Assembly (NCBI RefSeq): GCF_030409685.1
Contig: NZ_JAUFQJ010000005.1
Span: 124,001 to 188,000 of the forward strand
Direction: 5' to 3'
From: Ferruginibacter paludis
GTDB taxonomy: Bacteria; Bacteroidota; Bacteroidia; Chitinophagales; Chitinophagaceae
Length of the DNA: 64,000 bases
Part shown: one piece after another, positions 1 to 8,668 of the stretch
Position numbering within the stretch: the first letter of the stretch is position 1
How the letters are laid out: the number at the start of each line of letters is the position of its first letter
The notes under the pieces: model-generated
The model's database searches: none
The model's input: the letters and a program-made list of their open reading frames with translations, nothing else
Told to the model about the DNA's origin: nothing
Position numbers and translations under genes: made by a program

Positions 1-953
1 CCATTTATTTTTCTTACGCTCACCTCTCTTGCCCGCAGGCTGGCCCTTGCCGTGGTAAGGTTTACATAATTGATACAGGCAATCAGCAACAGTAAAAAAC
101 CAAGTATGGAAAATACATACACCGTATTGAGGTTGCCATGTATAAAAACAGAATTGTCTATTTCTGTTTCAAAGTGCATGTCTTTTAAAGCGATCATCGA
201 TATCGGCGTGGCATCTCCCTTGCTTTTTGAGGCCATCAAATCCGTTATCTTTTTTTCAATAATGCCCGGTTTACTCCCCGCACTGGTTTTTACAAAAGTG
301 ATGTAGTTGGCATTGCCCCACTGCTCATCGTTTTCCCTTATCTGCGCATTGGTAAGCAGGGCACTAATAGGTATAAAAGAAGTGTATTGAAAACTGGAAT
401 TGGTAGGTGCATCTGCCACCACACCTCTTACCTGGTAATTCACTGAATCCACCCTGATCGTTTGCCCTACAGCAGCCGAATTACCAAAATATTTTTTGGC
501 TTCCGCATTCGTTAAGATGATGCTGAAGGGGTTGGAATCAAACGCAGCGGCATTGCCTTCTTTAAAATCGTACTTAAAGATTTTGAACCAGGCCTCATCA
601 ACATAGGCACAGCCTTTACTGTAAAACTGGTTGTCTTTAATGGTAAATATGGGCCAGTTGCTGGTGTACAAGCGAGCTGCATTATTAATTTCAGGCACTT
701 CTTTTTTTATGGCGTCTGCCAGCAAAAGCGGGGTGCTCTCCCAAACCCAGCCCTGTAAGGGCAGCCTTGTGGTAAGCCGGTAAATACTGCTTTCTTCTTT
801 GTGGTAATCATCAAAATTCATTTCGTTCTGTACCCACAGCAGTATAAATACCGCAGCCGTCATACCCACGGATAAACCAAGTATGTTGATGGCTGTGGTG
901 CCTTTATTTTTCAGCAAACTGCGCCAGGCAATTGTAAAGTAGTTTTTTATCAT
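1..953 (-). CDS. ABC transporter permease 1 (MacB/FtsX type), C-terminus beyond window
   Basis: About 317 N-terminal residues of a permease are visible; the reading frame is open to the window edge. It starts MIKNYFTIAWRSLLKNKG and has a first membrane helix near residues 21-42. A MacB-like periplasmic domain follows, then a second helix (about 290-312) running into the ACINYVNLTTARASLRARE stretch and the coupling-helix motif REVSVRK just before the edge. The second FtsX half is off-window, so the array continues leftward. The start is the ATG that matches the N-termini of the other permeases. A sigma-54-like promoter and tandem upstream sites precede it, so it is its own transcription unit. 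The substrate is unknown. Confidence 0.93.
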   Translation of the reverse strand, partial: MIKNYFTIAWRSLLKNKGTTAINILGLSVGMTAAVFILLWVQNEMNFDDYHKEESSIYRLTTRLPLQGWVWESTPLLLADAIKKEVPEINNAARLYTSNWPIFTIKDNQFYSKGCAYVDEAWFKIFKYDFKEGNAAAFDSNPFSIILTNAEAKKYFGNSAAVGQTIRVDSVNYQVRGVVADAPTNSSFQYTSFIPISALLTNAQIRENDEQWGNANYITFVKTSAGSKPGIIEKKITDLMASKSKGDATPISMIALKDMHFETEIDNSVFIHGNLNTVYVFSILGFLLLLIACINYVNLTTARASLRAREVSVRKIN

Positions 954-984
954 GCTGTTGCCACTTGGATGTTTGCAGATTGGT

Positions 985-1000
985 TACAACAGCCATGCCA
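985..1000 (-). promoter_or_regulatory. sigma-54-like -24/-12 promoter of permease 1
   Basis: On the minus strand this reads TGGCATGGCTGTTGTA. It matches the sigma-54 pattern TGGCAYG-N4-TTGC except that the -12 element is GT instead of GC. The same string recurs before permeases 2, 4 and 6. It lies about 32 bp upstream of the start codon. Confidence 0.7.
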
Positions 1001-1049
1001 CGCTACAATGCTTAACTGCAAAGGGTTTCAGGCATCTCTTAAAAAAAAG

Positions 1050-1086
1050 TGTACGAAACCGGACAGCCAGTGTCTGATTTCGTACA
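1050..1086. promoter_or_regulatory. tandem activator sites (UAS pair) upstream of permease 1
   Basis: Two 16-bp dyad-like sites: TGTACG-AAAC-CGGACA at 1050-1065 and TGTCTG-ATTT-CGTACA at 1071-1086. Their centres are 21 bp apart and they lie 57 and 78 bp upstream of the -24 element. The arrangement is the same as before permeases 2, 4 and 6 and the adaptor gene. Confidence 0.7.
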
Positions 1087-1172
1087 TGTGTATATTTATA
1101 AAAGGCAGTCTGTCAGATTATCAATGTCGGGGAATTATTTACTTATCACTTGTAGATTATCCAATCCATCTG

Positions 1173-2216
1173 CTATTTAAAAGTAAGCACCAACTTACCA
1201 CTATTGGCATTCACTTTTACCTGCGTGCCACCGCCATTTACCTGGCCATTGATTTCATTTTCATCAATCTTTCCTTTAAAATTTCCCAGGTCATCAGCTT
1301 TAATTTTATCGGCACTTAAATCCATATCATAGCCTTTGCCGGCAGGCAATTGCAACTCAACTTTACCACTGCTGTTACCAATCTTTATAAACTTGCCGGC
1401 TGTTGTGATGGCCACTTTTATATCTCCGCCACTGGTGCCCGTTGTAAGGTTGCAGGCAAGGCCAGCCATATCAACATTACCCCCCGAAGTATGAGCGGTC
1501 AGATCACCTTTTATATCATTGGCCCTTACATTGCCACCACTGGTAGTTGCCTTGATGTCACCATTTAAGTTAACCAGTTTTAAATCGCCACCGGAGGTAG
1601 AAAGTTCTACTTTGCCGGTACAATTATTGGCTTCAATATTACCACCACTTGTGGTTAAATCAATATCATCATCTGAATCTTTCACGTCAATATTTCCACC
1701 ACTTGTTACGCCTTTTAATTTTCCTTTCACATTGTCTATATTAATATTTCCGCCGCTGGTAGTAACGCGTTGCTGACCTGCGATGGCTTTCAGGTCAATG
1801 TTTCCGCCACTTGTTGTAAGGTGCGTGGCAATATTCTTATTGGTATAAATCCTGAACGAAATAGACAACCCATTTTTCCAGTTCATGTTCTGACGTTTGG
1901 GTTTTGCGGTGGCTGTTAATTTATTGCCAGCAACCTCAACCGATAAATCATAGTATTCATCCAGTCTTTTTTGTATCTCTTCTTTTGAAACAGATGCGCC
2001 CTTGTTTCTGTTGGAGGGCCAGATAAATACGTCAACTTTTTCCTGGCCTGCAGCCACGCTTTCCACCGAAACATTGCCGCCCGATGTGGTGGCTTCTACT
2101 TCGCTTACATTTTGCCCCGCCAGCGATTTGGTTGAGTATGGCGTTTCATACTCCTTTTGTGCCCATGCCATGCTGCAGCTGCAGCTTACCAATAAAATCA
2201 GCAATATTCGTTTCAT
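1173..2216 (-). CDS. exported DUF4097-type beta-repeat protein with TSGGN repeats
   Basis: 347 residues with a cleavable signal peptide (MKRILLILLVSCSCSMAWAQ). The body contains nine TSGG[N/D] repeats about 16-20 residues apart, each followed by an alternating hydrophobic strand (for example TTSGGNIDLK and VTSGGNIDVK), as expected for a right-handed beta-helix or solenoid. This is the pattern of DUF4097/adhesin-like proteins, whose biochemical role is mostly unknown. It stands alone between VanZ and permease 1, with the sigma-54 promoter of permease 1 just downstream. A partial copy of the dispersed repeat lies about 40 bp before its start. It probably sits in the periplasm or at the cell surface. 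Confidence 0.9.
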   Translation of the reverse strand: MKRILLILLVSCSCSMAWAQKEYETPYSTKSLAGQNVSEVEATTSGGNVSVESVAAGQEKVDVFIWPSNRNKGASVSKEEIQKRLDEYYDLSVEVAGNKLTATAKPKRQNMNWKNGLSISFRIYTNKNIATHLTTSGGNIDLKAIAGQQRVTTSGGNINIDNVKGKLKGVTSGGNIDVKDSDDDIDLTTSGGNIEANNCTGKVELSTSGGDLKLVNLNGDIKATTSGGNVRANDIKGDLTAHTSGGNVDMAGLACNLTTGTSGGDIKVAITTAGKFIKIGNSSGKVELQLPAGKGYDMDLSADKIKADDLGNFKGKIDENEINGQVNGGGTQVKVNANSGKLVLTFK

Positions 2217-2255
2217 GTTGTGTTGTTTTTATGTTTTAAAGAGTGTATTTATTTT

Positions 2256-2306
2256 TTTGTCCGGGCTAAAAGCCTTGTGGATCATCGTTGCGTCGCCCTC
2301 TTGTAC
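2256..2306 (-). repeat. dispersed repeat, copy A (partial)
   Basis: The minus strand runs from GTACAAGAGGGCGACGCAAC to CCCGGACAAA, matching the 3' ~52 nt of the 84-nt repeat found at 22755, 25295 and 51598. The left arm of the full repeat is not conserved here. It lies about 40 bp upstream of the TSGGN-repeat gene, with the CCCGGACAAA end facing that gene. Confidence 0.8.
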
Positions 2307-2400
2307 TGTTCCAACTTTTGGCAACACGTTTTCAATTTGAGGTTTATTGCTTTCCCCGGCACTTCAACTTTTTATAATTTCGTTCCTTCCCTTTCAGCCG

Positions 2401-2426
2401 CCGTCAGGGTTTATAACCGCTGACGG
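2401..2426. other. strong hairpin in the VanZ/TSGGN intergenic region
   Basis: CCGTCAG pairs with CTGACGG and an inner GGTT/AACC stem closes a short loop, with one bulged G. There is no U-tract on either strand, so it is not a classical terminator. It may be a 3'-end or processing structure for the VanZ transcript. Confidence 0.4.
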
Positions 2427-2619
2427 GGCTTCGTTTCCGTTCAGTCTTCGCCAGTACCTATAAATATCAACCGTTGACAGATTTCGTTTGGCTTTACGTT
2501 TATCTTCCTTATTTGTTACAGAACAATCCACTTCTTTTCAAAAAATAATTCTAAAAAAACTAACTGGCTGCAAACCGACAGAAATCAGACATCAGACATA
2601 GTTTGCTATTTCCCTGTGT

Positions 2620-3235
2620 TCACAAAGGCTCCGCCAGTTGACCATTCCTTTTGGCACCCGGCCCGAAATCTCTCTGGTGCTGCCCCTTTGGATAAAATGC
2701 ATATACCGCAGCAGCGGCAACAGCAATAACAATGAGTGCGGCAAAAACAATCGTTTTAAATTTCCCCGAACGCACCCAGTTCATCACCATCAAAAACGTC
2801 CAGTAGCCAACCATAACACCCAACCCATTCAGTATTACATCGTCGATATCAAATATGCCAAACATGTAACACCACCTGCATTCCTTCAATCAACAAACCA
2901 CTTGCAACAGCAATGGCCAGCATTTTCTTCCACGTCATGCTCCTGAAAATCAGCGGAACAAGAAACCCTATGGGTACAAGCAAGACAATGTTTCCCACAA
3001 TATTAAGGCCACCGATAATCAATCCCTGTCCGCCAAACAGGTAAGGCAAAATAGTCTTGAACGGCACTAAGTTGGCAGGCCCTTCGTGCGTTCCTCCAAA
3101 CTTAAACATCAGCGGGCCTATCCTGATCATTGGCAGATCTTTAAACACCATGACCTTAATCAGCAGCAGACTATAAACTATGAGCAGTAAGGCAGATAAC
3201 AAATGTTTCTTCACTGTTTTCAGGTTATCGTCCAT
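2620..3235 (-). pseudogene. VanZ-like family membrane protein, broken by a +1 frameshift
   Basis: The first frame (2849-3235, 128 aa) holds the N-terminal helices and the conserved region ending EGMQVVLHV, then stops at WHI. The second frame (2620-2889) continues directly with the VanZ signature FGIFDIDDVILNGLG and a final membrane helix. Removing one base from the AAA run at 2860-2862 (TTT on the coding strand) restores LHVGIFDIDD, the expected VanZ sequence. It is therefore either a recent pseudogene or a homopolymer sequencing error. VanZ-like proteins are small polytopic membrane proteins; the name does not imply glycopeptide resistance here. It lies 139 bp downstream of permease 2 on the same strand. 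Confidence 0.85.
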
Positions 3236-3340
3236 TATTATTTTTTCATTGCTATTGGGTAATTGCTACATTTTTAAATCCCCATCCTTTAAAGGGGGTA
3301 ATTTTAATAGTTCAGTGCTTTTGCAGTTACTGCATTTCTA

Positions 3341-3373
3341 ATTATCCATTAACCCATTATCAATTATCCATTG
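3341..3373. repeat. AT-rich 3' trailer repeat behind permease 2
   Basis: It contains two copies of an ATTATCCATT word and ATCAATTATCC, directly after the permease stop codon. Very similar trailers follow permeases 3, 4, 5 and 6 at 8652, 6160, 11491 and 13961 (not in gene order). Confidence 0.55.
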
Positions 3374-3374
3374 C

Positions 3375-5798
3375 TTACTCCGCTTTCAAACTCTTCACCG
3401 GGTTCACCAAGGCCGCCTTCACTGCCTGGAAGCTTACCGTTGACAAAGCAATCAGCGAAGCTGCAACGCCTGCCCCTGCAAATACCCACCAGCTGATAGT
3501 TGTCTGGTAGGCAAAATCCTGCAGCCATTTGTGCATGGCCCACCAGGCCAGCGGAAATGCGATGATGCAGGCGATCAGCACCAGTTTTAAAAATTCTTTG
3601 GAAAGCATATTGGTTACTTCCAGCACACTGGCCCCAAGCACTTTTCGTACGCCAATTTCTTTGGTGCGTTGTTGTGCTGTAAACATGGCCAAACCAAACA
3701 GGCCAAGACAGGCAACCAAAATGGTAAGGCCTGCAAAAATGCCGAGGATGGTTCCGATTTTTTGTTCGCCTTTATAGGTGTTGTTAAAACGATCATCTAA
3801 AAAAGAATAGCTTAACGGATCTTCCGAACCCAGTTCTGTCCAGCGTTTAGCCAGCATATTGGTTAAGCCTGCAACATCTGTCGTTTTCAGTTTTGCAATC
3901 AATGTACCGCGGTTGGGCGCATACGACATCACCAGCGGAGAAATACGTTCATGCAATGATTTGAAATTAAAGTCCTTCACTACGCCTATCACATGATAAT
4001 TAATTTTTTCGCCTTTATTGTTGCTGTATAAAATGTTCTGTCCTACGGCGCCTTTCTCCCAGCCCATTACTTTAGCGGCTGTTTCATTCAATATAACAGC
4101 AGATGAATCAGTAGAAAAATCTTTTGAAAAATTTCTGCCGGCTTGCAGGTGAATGCCCAACGTAGCGATATAATTTTCATCCACATCATAGCGCAGCGTC
4201 TTTATCATCTGCCCGGGATTCTGTTCAGGCGATACAAAGAAATTATTGTTATCGCTTGGCCCCGCTGGTAAATAGCCCGAGCCACTCACACTCGCCACGC
4301 GGCTGTCATTCACCAGTTGCTGATAGAATGTTTCCTGGTTTTTTCCAAGTGTCCATACGTTGGGTATGATGAGCACCTGGTCTTTGTTATACCCGATATC
4401 TTTATGCTGCAAAAAGTAAAGCTGTTTAAAAACCACTGTGGTACCCACCGCCAATATAATGGAAATAAAAAACTGGAATACTACCAAACTGCCTCTTAAA
4501 CCAAGCCCTTTTTTACCGTTGATAAATTTGCCTTTTAATACCGCGATTGGCTTAAATGAAGAGAGATAAAAAGCGGGATAACTTCCGGCCAACACGCCTG
4601 TAAACAATACAAATAATACCAGCCCGGGTAATAAGAACGGATGATCTGCAAAGCGAAGGCTGAGGCTCTGCCCGGTTAATTTATTAAAGACGGGTAAGGC
4701 TGTGTAAATACAGGTAATAGCCAGCAATAAGGCGATTGCAGAAATGATAATGGATTCAAACAAAAACTGCTTTACCAATTCCGATTTTAATGAACCCAGT
4801 ACTTTACGAATACCTACTTCACGGGCACGTTTAGATGCTCCCGCGGTTGAAAGATTCATAAAATTAATACAGGCTATCAGCAGCATGAAAACCGCAATGG
4901 CACCAAAAATATACACGTTGCGCACATCACCCGCCGGGCTCATTTCGTTGGGATAATCAGGATCCAGGTGAATGGCGGTAATTGGTTTTAAATGAAAGCT
5001 GATGTCGTTGCCTTTTTTCCTGAAGTCTGTAAGGCTGGTTCCCATGGCCTTCAGCATTTGCGGGCCGATGTACTTATCCACCACCTGCGGTAATTTCACT
5101 TCCAGCTTTTTATAGTCATAATTCTTTGCCAGTAACAGGTAAGTGTGAAAATTAGACCTCATCCAATCATCTACTCCAGCTTCAGCAAGACCCGACATGG
5201 AAGCAAAAATTTCAAAATGAAAATTGGAATTCACCGGCACTTCATTGATCATCCCGGTTACTTTAAGCACCGTATTTTTATCGCCATTTAAAGTGATGAC
5301 TTTTCCTATCGGATCTTCATCGCCAAAATATTTATGTGCCATCGCTTTTGTAAGCACAACTGTATTGGGTTCCCGTAAAGCGGTTGCTTCATCACCGGCT
5401 ATCAGCGGCAAAGTAAACACCTGGAAAAAATTGGCATCAACAAAAGCAAAGGCATCTTCTTTAAAAGACTTGTTGCCAACGGTAATTTTAGGTGTGCCGA
5501 AATTGCGCAAACGAGTAGATGCTTCTACTTCCGGATAATCTGCTTTTAATGTTTGTGCTACCGGCGGCATTACCGTTCCTTCATTCATTTTTTCTCCCTG
5601 TATATTTCCCTGGAAGGAAACGGCAAATATGCGGTCTGCCTTTGTATTGTACCGGTCAAAGCTCAGTTCGTTGTTTACAAAAAGCATGATGATCAGGCAA
5701 GTAGCAATACCAATGGCCAGCCCAAGAATATTGATGGCAGAGAACGCTTTGTTTCTCCAGAGGTTGCGCCAGGCGATCTTGAAATAATTTTTTATCAT
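3375..5798 (-). CDS. ABC transporter permease 2 (MacB/FtsX type)
   Basis: 807 residues, best read as an eight-helix permease with two FtsX halves. Helix 1 is at 21-41, a MacB-like periplasmic domain at about 45-290, helices at 295-316, 347-368, 387-406 and 437-457, a second periplasmic domain to about 680, and three C-terminal helices. The two cytoplasmic coupling motifs that should contact an ATPase are REVGIRKVLGS (about 326-336) and KEIGVRKVLGA in the second half. No ATPase domain is fused and none is encoded next to it; the nearest is at 35603. It has its own sigma-54-like promoter and ends NPVKSLKAE. By family, such permeases act in mechanotransmission-type efflux or lipoprotein/peptide handling. 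The substrate is unknown. Confidence 0.95.
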   Translation of the reverse strand: MIKNYFKIAWRNLWRNKAFSAINILGLAIGIATCLIIMLFVNNELSFDRYNTKADRIFAVSFQGNIQGEKMNEGTVMPPVAQTLKADYPEVEASTRLRNFGTPKITVGNKSFKEDAFAFVDANFFQVFTLPLIAGDEATALREPNTVVLTKAMAHKYFGDEDPIGKVITLNGDKNTVLKVTGMINEVPVNSNFHFEIFASMSGLAEAGVDDWMRSNFHTYLLLAKNYDYKKLEVKLPQVVDKYIGPQMLKAMGTSLTDFRKKGNDISFHLKPITAIHLDPDYPNEMSPAGDVRNVYIFGAIAVFMLLIACINFMNLSTAGASKRAREVGIRKVLGSLKSELVKQFLFESIIISAIALLLAITCIYTALPVFNKLTGQSLSLRFADHPFLLPGLVLFVLFTGVLAGSYPAFYLSSFKPIAVLKGKFINGKKGLGLRGSLVVFQFFISIILAVGTTVVFKQLYFLQHKDIGYNKDQVLIIPNVWTLGKNQETFYQQLVNDSRVASVSGSGYLPAGPSDNNNFFVSPEQNPGQMIKTLRYDVDENYIATLGIHLQAGRNFSKDFSTDSSAVILNETAAKVMGWEKGAVGQNILYSNNKGEKINYHVIGVVKDFNFKSLHERISPLVMSYAPNRGTLIAKLKTTDVAGLTNMLAKRWTELGSEDPLSYSFLDDRFNNTYKGEQKIGTILGIFAGLTILVACLGLFGLAMFTAQQRTKEIGVRKVLGASVLEVTNMLSKEFLKLVLIACIIAFPLAWWAMHKWLQDFAYQTTISWWVFAGAGVAASLIALSTVSFQAVKAALVNPVKSLKAE

Positions 5799-5835
5799 GG
5801 TGTGGTTGTATAGATGTTTACTGCAATCAATTGCT

Positions 5836-5851
5836 TACAACAGCCATGCCA
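5836..5851 (-). promoter_or_regulatory. sigma-54-like -24/-12 promoter of permease 2
   Basis: Minus strand TGGCATGGCTGTTGTA, identical to the element before permease 1. The predicted transcription start near 5825 leaves a leader of about 27 nt before the ATG at 5798. Confidence 0.72.
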
Positions 5852-5859
5852 CGCTAAAA

Positions 5860-5875
5860 CCCTTGCCAGTAAAGG
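5860..5875. promoter_or_regulatory. 16-bp dyad between promoter and UAS pair, permease 2
   Basis: CCCTTGCCAGTAAAGG, an imperfect dyad 9 bp upstream of the -24 element. Homologous dyads sit at the same spacing before permeases 4 and 6, and near the adaptor promoter. Its binding factor is unknown. Confidence 0.55.
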
Positions 5876-5901
5876 ATTGTGAAATGGCGGACGCTAAAAG
5901 G

Positions 5902-5938
5902 TGTACGATTGCGGACAGTCAATGTCTGATTCCGTACA
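5902..5938. promoter_or_regulatory. tandem activator sites (UAS pair) upstream of permease 2
   Basis: TGTACG-ATTG-CGGACA at 5902-5917 and TGTCTG-ATTC-CGTACA at 5923-5938. Centres are 21 bp apart and lie 58 and 79 bp upstream of the -24 element. Confidence 0.72.
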
Positions 5939-5940
5939 GC

Positions 5941-6195
5941 GGAGGATGGGTGTGCGGAGGATGGAACGCGGATGACATGGATTTGGGCGGATGGCCGCAG
6001 ATTTTAGATGGAACACGGATGACACTGATCAGACAGATGCACACGAATTTTAATAGATACGCTGATTACGCAGATTCTACCAGATGTGTACGGATAAGAA
6101 AACGGATAAAAACAAATCCGGTCAATCTGCTTTTATCCGTGTCATCTGCGTATCTATCATTATCAATTATCCATTAAATAATTATCCACTAAAAA
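5941..6195. repeat. ATCCG-rich intergenic repeat plus AATTATCC trailer, copy 1
   Basis: The stretch is rich in CGGATnnnnnnGAT and ATCTGCGTATC words. It contains a hairpin, ACGGATAAAA (6102-6111) with TTTTATCCGT (6131-6140), and ends in the AATTATCCATTAAA trailer next to the permease 3 stop. Related copies lie at 11272-11526 and 16532-16736. No coding potential is evident. Confidence 0.65.
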
Positions 6196-8580
6196 CTATT
6201 CTGCTTTCAAACTTTTAACCGGGTTGGCTACCGCTGCTTTTATTGCCTGGTAACTTACCGTTACAAAGGCTATGGCTACCGCGATCAGGGAAGCAATGGC
6301 GAATTGCCACCAGCTGATATCTATTTTATAAGCGAAGCCCTGCAACCATTTGTGCATGATGTAATAGCCGGCGGGTACTGCTATCAGTGTTCCGATGAGC
6401 ACCGGTTTCAGCAAGTCTTTCGATAGCAGCAATACTATTTTTTGAACCGATGACCCCACCACTTTCCTGATGCCGATTTCTTTTGTTCTTTTTACTGCCG
6501 TGAAAGATGCCAGTCCGAATAAACCCAGGCAGGCGATACAAACTGCAATGATGGAGAAGATGCTTAAGAGTGTTTCCTGCCTTACTTCTGACTTATAGAG
6601 CTGGTTGAATTTTTCATCCAGAAAAGTATATTCAAAAGGATAATCGGGTGCAGCGGCAGAGTACATTTTTTTGATGCGATTGATGGCCGGTGAAAGTTCA
6701 GCTGTTTTTAACTGCACCAACGCAAGGCGCCGGTCACCTGCTTTGGTTGATATTACCAACGGGTTGATGGGCTCTTTGAGAGAGGTAAAATGATAATCTT
6801 TTACAACACCAACGATGGTACGGCGCAGGCTGTCCTGCGAAATATTCTTTACCCATTTGCCGATGGCCTGTTCCGGCGAATAGCCCAGTTTTACCGCGGC
6901 AGATTCATTGATAATAACAGCATCTGTAGAATCTGTTGGAAAGGAGGAGGAAAAATCCCTGCCCGCTACAATTTTAAGCCCCAACGTTTTTACATATTCA
7001 AAATCCGCGAACTCGGTATTGAGACTTAACTTTTCACCAGGCTTTCCTTCTGCTTCAAAACCATAACTATCATGAAAGCCGCCCGGCTCTCCCGACATTA
7101 AAGACACGTTGCTTACCGATGGATCTCCCTGCAGCTGGTTTTTAAAAAGCTGTTTGTTGTCATAAATTTTACCATTGTCTATGCGCACAATCATCGTCTG
7201 TTCTTTATTAAAACCAAGGTCAGTACTTTTTACATAATGCATTTGATTCACCACGATCGTTACGCTGATGATAAGCAATACCGAAATAGCGAATTGAAAA
7301 ACAACCAACGCCTTCCTGAAAAAAGCCCCTTGCTTACCGACCTTCAATTTTCCTTTGAGGGATTCAATGGGAGAAAAAGAGGGCAGCAGCAAAGCCGGGT
7401 AACTGCCGGCCAATACACCCACCACAATGATGACACCCGCGATAAAAAGATAGAAACGGGCATCTTTATAATAAGGCGGCAATTGGTAGCCAAGAAAATT
7501 AGTATACGCCGGCATCAGCACCTGTAACAAACCAACCGCCAGCAAGGCGGCCAGTACTGCAAATAACAGCGATTCAAATAAAAATTGTGTTGCCAGCTGC
7601 CCTTTTACCGCACCCAATACTTTGCGTAAGCCCACTTCCTTCGAACGGTCGGAAGCCCTTGCTGTAGAGAGGTTCATAAAATTGATGCAGGCAATCAGCA
7701 GTATTAATATTGCGATGCTCATGAAGATATAGACCATTTTTTTACTGCCATGCTTTACATGATCAAATGGCGATTCACCTTCAAAATAAATACCATTGAG
7801 CGGGTTAATGGTAAGGCTGGTTTTAAAACCATTTTCCCTGTAAAACTTACCCATGTATTTTTCCATAAAATCAGGAAAAAGACTTACCAGCTTAACTGGA
7901 TTTACTGCCGGATTCAACTGCACATACACAAACAAACTGTTGGAGGGCCATTGATTAAACCAAGCCTCATTGCGCCAGTTGGAGATTGGCACTACCATAT
8001 CAAAATCAAGATGGGAATTTACCGGCACATCGGCAGCAACACCGGTCACAGTTAATTTCAATTTTTTGTTCAGCTCAACTACTTTGCCAATAGGTTCTTC
8101 ATCTCCAAAATATTTTTTAGCCGCAGATGCCGTCATCACAATACTCTGTGGATTATTCAGCACGGTCGCAGGATCTCCTTTTAATAAATGAAAGTTAAAA
8201 AACTGGAAGAAATTGCTATCAGTGAGATAAATCTTTTTCTCGTTAAACGAAACCTCTTTATAAGTCACCAGGTCATTATCCGGCGATACACGCAAAGAAT
8301 TTTTAATGGCATCGGGATAATCATTCTTCAGCGCAGTCGCATACGGTGGTGACAGATAAGGTATCTGCCGGGTAACGCCATTCATGTTACTCACCCGCAT
8401 TACCCGGTAAATATCTTTTCCATTTTTATGAAAATTATCATAACTGAATTCATTCATGATAAAAAGAAAAATCATGAGGCAACAGGTAATGCCAATGGTT
8501 AACCCAAGAATATTAATCAGCGAAAACAATTTTTGTTTCCTGAAATTTTTTACTGCGAGTGATAAATAATTTTTAAACAT
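6196..8580 (-). CDS. ABC transporter permease 3 (MacB/FtsX type)
   Basis: 794 residues from the internal ATG at 8580 (MFKNYLSLAVKNFRKQKLF). An upstream in-frame ATG at 8631 would add 17 residues that no paralogue has, so the internal start is preferred. It has the paired FtsX halves with STARASDRSKEVGLRKVLGA as first coupling motif and KEIGIRKVVGS as second, and ends NPVKSLKAE. It lies 88 bp downstream of permease 4 with no promoter signature in the gap, so it is probably co-transcribed with permease 4 from the sigma-54-like promoter at 11169. Confidence 0.95.
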   Translation of the reverse strand: MFKNYLSLAVKNFRKQKLFSLINILGLTIGITCCLMIFLFIMNEFSYDNFHKNGKDIYRVMRVSNMNGVTRQIPYLSPPYATALKNDYPDAIKNSLRVSPDNDLVTYKEVSFNEKKIYLTDSNFFQFFNFHLLKGDPATVLNNPQSIVMTASAAKKYFGDEEPIGKVVELNKKLKLTVTGVAADVPVNSHLDFDMVVPISNWRNEAWFNQWPSNSLFVYVQLNPAVNPVKLVSLFPDFMEKYMGKFYRENGFKTSLTINPLNGIYFEGESPFDHVKHGSKKMVYIFMSIAILILLIACINFMNLSTARASDRSKEVGLRKVLGAVKGQLATQFLFESLLFAVLAALLAVGLLQVLMPAYTNFLGYQLPPYYKDARFYLFIAGVIIVVGVLAGSYPALLLPSFSPIESLKGKLKVGKQGAFFRKALVVFQFAISVLLIISVTIVVNQMHYVKSTDLGFNKEQTMIVRIDNGKIYDNKQLFKNQLQGDPSVSNVSLMSGEPGGFHDSYGFEAEGKPGEKLSLNTEFADFEYVKTLGLKIVAGRDFSSSFPTDSTDAVIINESAAVKLGYSPEQAIGKWVKNISQDSLRRTIVGVVKDYHFTSLKEPINPLVISTKAGDRRLALVQLKTAELSPAINRIKKMYSAAAPDYPFEYTFLDEKFNQLYKSEVRQETLLSIFSIIAVCIACLGLFGLASFTAVKRTKEIGIRKVVGSSVQKIVLLLSKDLLKPVLIGTLIAVPAGYYIMHKWLQGFAYKIDISWWQFAIASLIAVAIAFVTVSYQAIKAAVANPVKSLKAE

Positions 8581-8668
8581 AGTTGTAAGTTTTGTACCCA
8601 TTCCCTGACGGGCATAATTTGACGACTTCAATTAGTTTGCAGTGTTTGCAGTATCAATTATCTATTAA

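Noticed and set aside
969..1319. Plus-strand 116-codon frame over the permease 1 promoter and the end of the TSGGN gene
   Set aside because: It overlaps a regulatory region and antisense coding sequence and shows no recognisable domain.
1173..2216. Short-period DNA repeats in the TSGGN gene, considered as a CRISPR-like array
   Set aside because: The period follows the ~18-residue protein repeat in frame, with variable spacing and no unique spacers; it is coding.
2620..3235. VanZ as part of a glycopeptide-resistance cluster
   Set aside because: No vanR/S/H/A/X homologues nearby; VanZ-like proteins are common membrane proteins without resistance roles.
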